From the NCBI RefSeq assembly GCF_002150805.1, contig NZ_MTBA01000004.1:744001-808000 (forward strand): a DNA stretch of 64,000 bases, in the 5' to 3' direction. The number at the start of each line of letters is the position of its first letter. Within the stretch, counting starts at the first letter, position 1. The position numbers and the translations under genes are program-made. Positions 56,854 through 64,000 of this stretch are shown in pieces. The stretch comes from Oceanospirillum sanctuarii. Its GTDB lineage: Bacteria; Pseudomonadota; Gammaproteobacteria; Pseudomonadales; Halomonadaceae. The notes below the pieces were generated by a model. It saw only the letters and a list, made by a program, of their open reading frames with translations. It had not been told where the DNA came from and ran no database searches.

Positions 56854-57200
56854 AATTACAGGCCTAATAGTTGATGACACAAAATCGGGAGCCACTCTAA
56901 GCAGCACCACACATTACCGTCAAGCCAATCCAAAACAATCATTTAAAAAGCAATTTTACAGTCCTGATCCTGAAAACAACCAGAGCAGTGAATGCCCCCC
57001 CTTATCCTCACAGCTCAGCACTTCAGACCGAGAAGAAAGCTATCTTTAATACCTTCGAGTGAGACTAACCCATCGTGAATTTTAAATAACTTCAGAAAAC
57101 CGCTAAATTGCCGACAATGGCAAAACATAGTCTAGCCTCTGGACACTAGGGTAGGCAAAAAATCATCACTACATTATTACAATTAAAGCCGAGGTGACAA

Positions 57201-57839
57201 TTGAAAGATTTAGAAATTGTTATTGTTGACTATGGTATGGGAAATATTCGATCAATCGAAAATGCAATAAAGAAAATTGGTTACAAAAAACCAACAGTTA
57301 CCTCCGATCCAACAATAATACAAAATTCGGAATGCATAATTCTACCAGGAGTTGGCGCATTCCCAGACGCAATGTATAAGTTGCAAGAAAAAAAACTGAT
57401 AGAACACCTAGAAAATGCCGCGGTGGTAAAAAAAACCCCAACACTAGGAATATGCCTAGGAATGCAGCTTTTATTTGAATATTCAATAGAGAAAAAATTG
57501 ACAAAGGGTTTAGGTTGGATTCCTGGTACAGTTGAATATATAAAACCTAGCAAAGGTTTAAGAGTTCCTCACGTGGGGTGGAACTCAATAAAAAAAACAG
57601 ATCACGGCGCAATTTTTAACTACTTAAAAACTGACAAAGACTTTTACTTTGTTCATAGCCTACATGCTAAATGCGAAAAAAAGCATATAATTGCAGAGTT
57701 CGATTACGGCGAAACAATGGTAGCAGCCGTTAAAAATGACAATATTATCGGAATGCAATTTCATCCGGAAAAAAGTCAAGAAAACGGATTAAATGCTTTA
57801 AAAGAGTTTTTCAAATGGGCTAGCAAATATCATGATTAA
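57201..57839 (+). CDS. hisH: HisH-like glutamine amidotransferase of a sugar-modification module
   Basis: Glutaminase subunit that releases ammonia for the HisF-like partner. The 212-residue class I amidotransferase has nucleophile Cys85 in LGICLGMQLLFEY and His188/Glu190 in GMQFHPEKSQ. The start is TTG, with GAGGTG upstream. No other histidine genes are near; HisH/HisF pairs next to WbpG-type genes are known to feed ammonia to sugar acetamidino synthesis, so that is the likely role. AT-rich, unlike the flagellar genes. It overlaps hisF by 8 bp. Divergent from the fleS block. Confidence 0.9.
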   Translation: MKDLEIVIVDYGMGNIRSIENAIKKIGYKKPTVTSDPTIIQNSECIILPGVGAFPDAMYKLQEKKLIEHLENAAVVKKTPTLGICLGMQLLFEYSIEKKLTKGLGWIPGTVEYIKPSKGLRVPHVGWNSIKKTDHGAIFNYLKTDKDFYFVHSLHAKCEKKHIIAEFDYGETMVAAVKNDNIIGMQFHPEKSQENGLNALKEFFKWASKYHD

Positions 57840-58641
57840 AACACGACTAATTCCATGTGTAATCACAAAAGGTGATCTAGTGGTACAGAGCTTTAATTTC
57901 AATAAATTCTTACCTATTGGCGATATAAAAACCGCAATTGAATTTTTTGCTAACTGGGATGTAGATGAAATAATAGTCATCGATATCGATGCAAGCAAAG
58001 AAAAAAGAGATCCAAATTTTGACCTTGTATCATGGGCTTCAAAGGAATGCTTTGTACCACTTACTGTTGGAGGTGGAATTAAAAGCCAAAGACATATCGA
58101 TAAACTGCTCAAGGCCGGTGCAGACAAAGTCTGCTTGAACTCGGTTGCAAGAGAAAACATTGAATTTATTACTGAATCATCGAACACCTTTGGCAATCAA
58201 TGTATAACTGTTTCCATTGATATTAAGATGGTCAATGGTAAATATTTCATTTATGACTACACTAAAAAAGAAATTGTAGATTCGGACGTGCGCCTTCATT
58301 TACAAAATATTGAATCTGCTGGCGCTGGTGAAATATTAATAAACTCCGTAGACAGAGATGGCAGTCGACAAGGCTACGATATTGAGCTTCTGAAACAAGC
58401 AAGCTCATCTGTTACAATACCTGTAATTGCACTCGGAGGAGTAGGCCGATTCGAGCACCTGTCTGAAGCAATAACAAATGGTGGCTGTCACGCAGCAGCA
58501 GCAGCAAACATTTTCCAACATGTCGAACACAGCACAATAGCAGCCAAATCACAGATGCGCGCTGCAGGTATTAATGTGCGCCTGAGTTCCGATGTTAAAT
58601 ATGAAGACTTCTCACTCGATATCCTAGGACGCCCATTTTAG
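57832..58641 (+). CDS. hisF: HisF-like cyclase subunit of a sugar-modification module
   Basis: A 269-residue TIM-barrel protein resembling HisF: MIKTRLIPCVITKGDLVVQSFNF at the start, VDEIIVIDIDASKE, VPLTVGGGIKS, and GAGEILINSVDRDG (the Asp of the active site region). In a bona fide HisF the second half ends PVIASGG; here it is PVIALGG. Together with HisH it may channel ammonia to the following amidotransferases, as in Pseudomonas WbpG/HisH2/HisF2 and PseA pathways. The gene begins within the hisH end. Confidence 0.9.
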   Translation: MIKTRLIPCVITKGDLVVQSFNFNKFLPIGDIKTAIEFFANWDVDEIIVIDIDASKEKRDPNFDLVSWASKECFVPLTVGGGIKSQRHIDKLLKAGADKVCLNSVARENIEFITESSNTFGNQCITVSIDIKMVNGKYFIYDYTKKEIVDSDVRLHLQNIESAGAGEILINSVDRDGSRQGYDIELLKQASSSVTIPVIALGGVGRFEHLSEAITNGGCHAAAAANIFQHVEHSTIAAKSQMRAAGINVRLSSDVKYEDFSLDILGRPF

Positions 58642-58649
58642 GTGACAAG

Positions 58650-59924
58650 ATGAAATTCTGTAATCGTTGTTTTTATCCTGATAACCATGCATTAAATATC
58701 ATTATTGATGATCAAGGTGTTTGCAGTGGTTGCCGTGTACATGAAGAAAAATACAGTATTGACTGGTCAAAAAAAGCGGAAGAACTATCCAACATATTGG
58801 ATCAGTATAAAAACAGACCAGGTACATCATACGACTGCGTCATACCTGTAACCGGGGTAGGCGACGATTTTTTTGTGGTAGATTTGGTGAAGAATACGTT
58901 TGGACTAAACCCTCTTTTAGTAACATACAACACCCATTTCAATACTAAAGTTGGTGTCAGGAATTTAGCCAGACTGATCACTAAATTGGACTGTGACCAT
59001 ATGATGTCGACAGTTGGCCCGGAAACTATAAAAGAAATAACTCGTATTACTTTGAAAGAATTTGGCGATATGTATTGGCATGTATTAGCCGGGAGCCAAA
59101 CGTTTCCTGTTCAGGTTGCTACAAAGCTAAATATTCCATTAGTCATTTGGGGAGTAAATGGCTGGCTGGATCAAGTAGGAATGTTTAGCCATTATGATAA
59201 TGCCGAGATGACCAAGAAAGTAAGGAAAGAACACGCTATGCGTGGCTATGATGCAGAATCACTATTAGGAATGTCTAAAAACATTTCTAAAAAAGACCTT
59301 CAAGCCTTTACATACCCATCTGATAAACAGCTAGAAAATTCAAGAGTTCGTGGTTTATATATAGGAAACTATGTCTTTTGGGATTCTAAAGAGCAAACTG
59401 AAAGCGCTATAATAAATTTCGGCTATGAGACCCACCTTCAGGAACGAACATATAATACTTACGAGTCTATTAACTGCTTTAACAATGCCAGCGTACACGA
59501 CTACATCAAATACCTTAAGTTTGGTTACTCAAAAGTTATCGATCATGTAGCCAGAGACATCCGATTGAAAAGACTATCACGAGAAAAAGGCTATTTATTA
59601 ATAAAGGAGTACTTAGAAAAAAAACCAGAATCACTCAGTACATTTTTAAAATGGATCGATATGAATGAAGAAGAACTCCTCGCCCACATAGATCCTTTCA
59701 GAGATCCAAAAGCTTGGTCTAAAGACTGCAATGGGGAATGGTTTTGCCACGGAAGCATTTTAAATAGTAATATAGAAATAGATACAGGATTTGATTATAA
59801 GCCAACCGAAACCCAACCATACCTAAGAACAGAGCTTCTTGAAGAACAGTCTAATTCTGATGAATACATTTTATTAGGAAGAACCTACATGGACAAAAAC
59901 AACTATAAAGCCATTGAGGGTTGA
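58650..59924 (+). CDS. WbpG/PseA-type sugar amidotransferase, altered PP-loop
   Basis: A 424-residue N-acetyl sugar amidotransferase-like protein. The N-terminus carries zinc-type Cys pairs CNRC...CSGCR (residues 4-7 and 25-28). The ATP-binding PP-loop, normally SGGKDS, is TGVGDD at 68-73 (in PVTGVGDDFFVV): the Lys and Ser are gone. Downstream family motifs such as PLVIWGVNGWLDQVGMFSHYD and YIKYLKFGYSKV remain. AGGTGA lies 4 nt before the start. Followed immediately by an intact paralogue, so it may be a non-catalytic or divergent partner; that is inference. Confidence 0.82.
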   Translation: MKFCNRCFYPDNHALNIIIDDQGVCSGCRVHEEKYSIDWSKKAEELSNILDQYKNRPGTSYDCVIPVTGVGDDFFVVDLVKNTFGLNPLLVTYNTHFNTKVGVRNLARLITKLDCDHMMSTVGPETIKEITRITLKEFGDMYWHVLAGSQTFPVQVATKLNIPLVIWGVNGWLDQVGMFSHYDNAEMTKKVRKEHAMRGYDAESLLGMSKNISKKDLQAFTYPSDKQLENSRVRGLYIGNYVFWDSKEQTESAIINFGYETHLQERTYNTYESINCFNNASVHDYIKYLKFGYSKVIDHVARDIRLKRLSREKGYLLIKEYLEKKPESLSTFLKWIDMNEEELLAHIDPFRDPKAWSKDCNGEWFCHGSILNSNIEIDTGFDYKPTETQPYLRTELLEEQSNSDEYILLGRTYMDKNNYKAIEG

Positions 59925-59927
59925 TTG

Positions 59928-61034
59928 ATGAATTTTTGTTCAAGCTGTGTAATGCCAGATACCAAACCCGGCGTTGTGTTAGACGAAAATGGTCACTGCA
60001 ATGCGTGTCGAACTAAAAAAATAAAAGAAGGTATTGATTGGACTGAGCGCTTTAAGCAGTTGGAAAATATTGTACATAACATAAAGAATCAAGAATACCC
60101 TTTTTATGACTGCATTGTAGCTGTTAGTGGTGGAAAGGATAGCTGGTATCAAGCTGCGATGCTCGCTGAAAATTTTGGGCTTAAAGTTCTTTGCGTAACT
60201 CTTGGTGCTCATTTACCTACAACGGAAGGTATTGAGAACCTGAACAATATGATCAAAGATTTAAACGTTGATCATATGAAAATCACAATTAAGCCTAGCA
60301 CATTTAGAAAAATACGGAAAAAGTGCTTTTTACGCCAGGGTGAACCTAACTGGGCTGAACACTGCGCAATGTTTTCTTCTGTTGTTAACACAGCACTTAT
60401 CTATGAGGTCCCACTAGTCATCTGGGGAGAAGATATTGCATTTGAGTTTGGTGGCATACAGCGCTCTGATAGCAAGCCGTCTGCACTAGCGATCGATAAA
60501 AGCGACTTAATTAAAGAAAAAACAATATTTGATTGGATTGATAACGATATATCTGAAAGAGATATATTTTTCTACAAGTACCCTGACTATAAAAAACTTG
60601 TAGATGCCGGCATTCAAAGCATTTATCTAGGTCACTTTGTAAAGTGGGACGGCAGAGCCAATTATGAGTTCGTGAGAGAACGGGGCTTTATCAGTAGAAA
60701 GAAAGGTCCATTGCCAGGTAATTTCTTGGACTATGATAACATTGATGAAAAACTCTGCGAAATCAATATCTGGTTCAAATACCTTAAATTTGGTTTCTGG
60801 AGGCCAACAGATCAGACCTGCTATGATATCTGGAATGGCAGACTGTCTCGTCATGACGCTGTAAAGATCGTAAATCAGCTCCAAGATCAAAAGCCATTTA
60901 ATGACCTTGATGATTTCCTTAATTTCCACATGATAACAAAGGAAGAGTTTGATCAAACAGTAGAGAAGTTCAGAGATAAAGGCATTTGGAAACTGGTCGA
61001 TGGAGAGTGGGTACTAAAGAACAAGCTGAAGTAA
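59928..61034 (+). CDS. WbpG/PseA-type sugar amidotransferase, intact PP-loop
   Basis: A 368-residue ATP-PPase family protein with N-terminal Cys pairs CSSC...CNACR, intact PP-loop SGGKDS at 67-72 (AVSGGKDSWYQAAML), and later VIWGEDIAFEFGG and YLKFGFWRPTDQTC. Such enzymes use ammonia from HisH/HisF and ATP to turn a sugar N-acetyl group into an acetamidino group in lipopolysaccharide or flagellin glycans. The start is the ATG at 59928, with GAGGG 7 nt upstream; a TTG one codon earlier is possible. Paralogue of the preceding gene. Confidence 0.88.
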   Translation: MNFCSSCVMPDTKPGVVLDENGHCNACRTKKIKEGIDWTERFKQLENIVHNIKNQEYPFYDCIVAVSGGKDSWYQAAMLAENFGLKVLCVTLGAHLPTTEGIENLNNMIKDLNVDHMKITIKPSTFRKIRKKCFLRQGEPNWAEHCAMFSSVVNTALIYEVPLVIWGEDIAFEFGGIQRSDSKPSALAIDKSDLIKEKTIFDWIDNDISERDIFFYKYPDYKKLVDAGIQSIYLGHFVKWDGRANYEFVRERGFISRKKGPLPGNFLDYDNIDEKLCEINIWFKYLKFGFWRPTDQTCYDIWNGRLSRHDAVKIVNQLQDQKPFNDLDDFLNFHMITKEEFDQTVEKFRDKGIWKLVDGEWVLKNKLK

Positions 61035-61039
61035 AGTGA

Positions 61040-61060
61040 AGGCCATGTTTGACATGGCCT
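61040..61060 (+). terminator. Possible weak terminator of the amidotransferase module
   Basis: An 8-bp inverted repeat AGGCCATG / CATGGCCT with a five-base loop begins 6 bp after the last amidotransferase gene. No T run follows, so it may only stabilise the 3' end. Confidence 0.3.
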
Positions 61061-61203
61061 GAGACTATAGATAAAACTGTGTAACTGCCTATCATTTAGC
61101 CAGTAGTGCTAAGTGTCAAGTTCCAGATGATCAAATTTCATTAAGGAGTTATCCTTTGCTTACTGCAAGAGAACTCCTTCACCAGATCATTCAGGAGCAT
61201 CTG

Positions 61204-62132
61204 CATGAACATCAAGTTACATAAGCAGGCGACGACGCCCCCCAGGATCAGAGCTGAGATACAGTAAGCCCCAGAATCCGTCAGCAACAAAGAGCTGGCC
61301 AGCCAATATGGCGTTATCGTAACGATGTTCTTGATCGCCCTCATACCCTCCATAGTCTTCTGGCAACACTGACACCCGTACAGGAAGGCATCTTGATTGC
61401 GGCTCGTGAACATCTCCATCTGGGCTTGGATGACCTGTTGGCTGTGGGTCGTTAATTCCTTAATCCGGCGCTATCACATTCTGCCCTTCGTATGTTAAAA
61501 CGAAGACAGGTACCACCTCTGGCAGAACTGACCAGACAGGACAAAGCACTCAGCCCGGATCTAAACTCTGGCCACAAGCCTTTTAAAGCATATGAACACG
61601 GTTTTGTGCACATTGATATCAAGTACCTGCCACAGATACCGGATGAAGCGCAGCGCCAATATCTGCATGTTGACATTAACCGCGCAACACACAGGGTTTA
61701 TCTGGAGGTATTATCCAGTCAGTCTGCGGAAGATACCCGTGACTTCCTGAAGCGCATGATCGATATACCGCTCAGAAGGTGCTGACGGACAACAGAAAAT
61801 GCTACACAGACCGTTTCACGGTAGGCGGTGAGCGCAAGCCCGCTGGTAAGCATCTTTTTTTATAAGATCTGTCTGGAGCACGAGATTGAACACGGCCTGA
61901 TCAAGCCAGGGCGCCCTCAAACCAATGGTATGGTGGAGCGTTTTAATGGTCGCATAAGTGATGTGCTGGTAACACGTCGTTACGAGTCATCAGAAGATCT
62001 GAAACAGACGTAAAACGCTACTGTTGGTTGTATAATCATCATATATCGCAGAAAGCACTGAACCATCAGCCTCCCATCAAAGCAATGAAGGAATGGCAAG
62101 AAAAAACCCGGAATTATTCCATAAGCGGGTGG
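61204..62132 (+). pseudogene. Decayed IS481-family transposase
   Basis: Remains of an IS481-type integrase-like transposase in several frames. It starts MNIKLHKQATTPPRIRAEIQ and then hits a TAA where a Gln codon belongs; later parts in other frames include ELASQYGV, DDLLAVGR, GFVHIDIKYLPQIPDEAQ (first catalytic Asp), VLTDNRKCYTDRFTVGGERKPAGKH (second Asp), and NGMVERFNGRISDVLV (Glu). The tail ends in a frameshift at a run of six A (EWQEKNPELFHKRV). No matching terminal inverted repeats were found. Non-functional. Confidence 0.85.
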
Positions 62133-62158
62133 GGACCCGACAGCTAAGGATAGGCAGT

Positions 62159-62577
62159 ATGTACAAGCAACAACTTGAAGCTTTCGCTCGCGAAGTCGCT
62201 AAAACAATTAAAACTGAAAGTGATCTGAACGACTTTCGGCAAATGCTCACCAAGATCACGGTTGAAACGGCACTTAATGCCGAACTTAATGACCATCTTG
62301 GTTATGATAAGCATGCCCAAAGCCCCTCTGACAACAGCCGTAATGGTTATTACAGTAAAACGTTAGGCACTGAAGATGGCCAGTTCAAGATTGAGACAAC
62401 ACGGGATCGAAACGGCAGTTTTGAACCACGACTCGTCAAGAAGCAGCAAACCCGCTTTACCTCCATGGACGATAAGATCCTCAGCTTGTATGCCAAGGGT
62501 ATGAGTACTCGAGAAATCGTTGCATCGTTCCAGGAAATGTATGGCGCCGACGTATCCCCTAGTCTTATCTCCAAGGT
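62159..62577 (+). pseudogene. IS256-family transposase, truncated by a second IS256
   Basis: An uninterrupted 5' part of an IS256-type (mutator) transposase: MYKQQLEAFAREVAKTIK, ALNAELNDHLGYDKHAQS, IETTRDRNGSFEPRLVKK, ILSLYAKGMSTREIVASFQEMYGADVSPSLISKV. It stops matching at the left end of the next element (62578), where the reading frame runs on 24 codons to 62650. The catalytic DDE region is absent, so it is a remnant. It directly follows the decayed IS481 gene; its own left end was not found. Confidence 0.85.
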
Positions 62578-63820
62578 GGGCAGTGTTCAAAATTCTGTGT
62601 CAACCCCGATAGCTTATCCTCTACAGGGAGTGACACATCATGCCCGATAAATATGAAATCGACATCCAGGCCTTCGCTAAGGCCCTGCAGTCCGATTAGG
62701 ATCTCAATGGCAAAGACGGTCTGCTTACATCTCTGATCAAGTAGATCACCGAAGCAGCATTAGGCACTACACTGGATGAGCATTTGGGGCCGGATTCCCA
62801 GTCTAATCGTAAAAACGGAGCCTCCCGAAAGCAATTAAATGGCTTCTGGCTCTTTTGAGTTGGAAACACCTCGTGATCGCAATGGCTCGTTCGAACCGCA
62901 GACGGTTAAAAAGTACCAGACCCGACTGACCGATGAGATGGAACGCAATATCATCTCCCTGTTTGCCTTGGGTAACAGCTACCAGAGCATCCGGGAATAT
63001 CTGCTGAAATTGTACGGCACCGAAGTCTCTAAGGTAACATTAGCGCCATTACCGACCGGTTGCCCGAGTTAAGAGCTTGGCAGGAACATAAGCTGGGGGC
63101 CGTTTACCCCTTTGTCTGGTTGGATGCGACTCACTACAAAATCAAAGAAAACGGCCGCATCGTCTCAAAAGCTCTGGACACGATTTTAGGCCTGAACATC
63201 GAAGTGAAAAAGGAACTATTGGGACTCTGTCTCTCTCAGAGTGAGGGTGCTTGTTACTGGCTGAATGTACTGGCTGATCTATAGAACCGGAGTGTAAAAG
63301 ACATTCTGATCGCCTCAGTGGATTGCCTGAAAGGCTTCCCTGAAGCGATTGATACCGTTTTCCCGAAAACCGAGGTGAAGCGTTGTATCATCCATCAGAT
63401 CCGCAACAGCGTGAAGTGCGTTTAGGGCAACATAACCCAGAATGCGGCCGAACAGACTTTAGACGAGCTGGAAACGAAATGGGGTACTCAGTACCCACTG
63501 GTGATCAAGTTCTGGCGGAGCAAGTGGGGGACCTCTCGGTTTACTTCAAGTATCCGGAACAGGTGCGCAAAGCGATTTACACGACCAATGCGTTTGAGGC
63601 GATGCACCGCCAGTTCCGTAAACTGACCAAGACCAAAGGTGGCTTAGCCAATGAAAACGCGTTGCTCAAGCTGCTGTACACAGGTACGTTAAGGCATCAG
63701 AGCGATGGACGCATCCGGTGCAAAACTGGAACCTGACACTATCGCAGCTGAGCATCCCCTCGAAAGCCGGATCGACGGTTACGTGGATCTGTAAGTAATG
63801 CGTGACACAGAACGATGCCC
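62578..63820 (+). mobile_element. Decayed IS256-family insertion element inserted in another IS256
   Basis: The left end begins GGGCAGTG at 62578 and the right end, on the opposite strand, reads GGGCATCG (63820 back to 63813). Both continue into the shared 10-mer TTCTGTGTCA (left 62593-62602, right complement 63803-63812), forming imperfect terminal inverted repeats with a gap of about seven bases in the right one. It sits inside the transposase fragment at 62159-62577. No clear target duplication was seen. Confidence 0.7.
62641..63794 (+). pseudogene. IS256-family transposase with stops and frameshifts
   Basis: From MPDKYEIDIQAFAKALQSD the frame meets TAG stops in the first 45 codons, then shifts several times. 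Matching pieces are GSFELETPRDRNGSFEPQTVKK, YPFVWLDATHYKIKENGR (first Asp), VDCLKGFPEAIDTVFPKTEVKRCIIHQIRNSVK (second Asp), a deletion of roughly 30 residues, and IYTTNAFEAMHRQFRKLTKTKGGLANENALLKLLYTG (Glu). The end, GRIDGYVDL with a stop at 63792-63794, can be read in another frame. It could not encode an active enzyme. Confidence 0.9.
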
Positions 63821-63859
63821 CCCCCTCGGATAGTCTCCATGGCCTAAATCAACTATAAA

Positions 63860-64000
63860 CTAATTATTTTTATAAGCTTGAATTCCTTTCTTAGCTACAA
63901 CATGATTTTTTGATTCCTGAGCAATTGCTTTCCTCTTATGTGCAGCCAGCAATGCTAGCTGCTTCATTTCTTCCATAAGCAAGAGCCCTTCGTCTTTAAT
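63860..64000 (-). CDS. FliT-like protein, C-terminal end (cut by window edge)
   Basis: The last 46 codons of a leftward frame open to the window edge. It reads MEEMKQLALLAAHKRKAIAQ and ends KKGIQAYKNN. The pattern, a charged helix ending in GI-x-AYK, matches the tail of the FliT-like gene at 56578-56853 (AGIRAYKGGV). If correct, flagellar genes (in relatives fliS, fliD, fliC) continue beyond the window. The identity depends on this short similarity only. Confidence 0.45.
   Translation of the reverse strand: MKDEGLLLMEEMKQLALLAAHKRKAIAQESKNHVVAKKGIQAYKNN

Noticed and set aside
57201-58641. Genuine histidine biosynthesis genes
   Set aside because: No other his genes are near and two WbpG/PseA-type genes follow directly, so a sugar-modification role fits better.
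61141-61419. Leftward 92-residue frame with a hydrophobic stretch
   Set aside because: It lies on the opposite strand of the decayed IS481 transposase, whose fragments are clearly recognisable; the frame is a by-product.

Overview
The window reads as one chromosomal segment of a motile Gram-negative gammaproteobacterium, probably an Oceanospirillales/Oceanospirillaceae-type marine bacterium. This is inferred from gene content: the order flhB-flhA-flhF-fliA-cheYZAB-parC-parP-cheW-DUF2802-(fliK-like)-ccmABCDEFGHI matches the arrangement known from Pseudomonas and relatives, and zipA-ligA-smc follow. No rRNA, tRNA or CRISPR array was seen. Most genes have mid-range GC; two stretches are clearly AT-richer (6.15-7.7 kb and 57.2-61.0 kb) and look like later arrivals.

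Layout. 1-6.1 kb: the 3' part of mnmC, a membrane-anchored methyltransferase-like protein, an M23 peptidase, an EamA transporter and an AraC regulator. 6.15-7.7 kb: an AT-rich islet with a HEPN-type protein (R-X4-H motif) facing a higBA-type toxin-antitoxin pair with an 18-bp perfect palindrome as probable operator. 7.7-11 kb: a TVP38-flavin disulfide reductase fusion, a YheU-like protein and a lytic transglycosylase lipoprotein. 11.1-18.7 kb: ligA, zipA and smc. 18.9-26.3 kb: a complete cytochrome c maturation operon ccmABCDEFGHI, including the small ccmD, closed by a strong terminator. 26.6-28.8 kb, on the other strand: a FliK-like gene coupled to a free FlhB C-terminal domain (FlhX type).

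28.9-56.9 kb is one long leftward flagellar and chemotaxis block: fleS-fleR, fliEFGHIJK, fliLMNOPQR, flhB, flhA, flhF, fliA, cheYZAB, parC, parP, cheW and a DUF2802 gene. FleS/FleR probably switch on sigma-54 flagellar promoters; FliF/G/M/N and FliE form the rotor base; FliHIJ, FliOPQR and FlhAB are the export machine; FliK and FlhB set hook length; FliA drives late genes; the Che proteins control the motor, and ParC/ParP probably place the array at the pole. fleN/flhG, motCD and fleQ, which relatives carry in or beside this block, are absent from the expected places.

57.2-61.0 kb, rightward and AT-rich: hisH-hisF plus two tandem WbpG/PseA-type sugar amidotransferases, the first with a degenerate PP-loop. 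This looks like a surface or flagellin sugar acetamidino-modification module. 61.2-63.8 kb is an IS graveyard: a decayed IS481-type transposase, a truncated IS256-type gene, and a second, decayed IS256-type element that interrupts the first. At the right edge a leftward reading frame resembles the C-terminus of a FliT-like chaperone, so flagellar genes appear to resume there and the 57-63.8 kb stretch sits between flagellar genes.

The most unusual points are the amidotransferase pair with one altered PP-loop, the HEPN/higBA islet, three tandem acidic repeats in both CheA and FliN, and the missing fleN.
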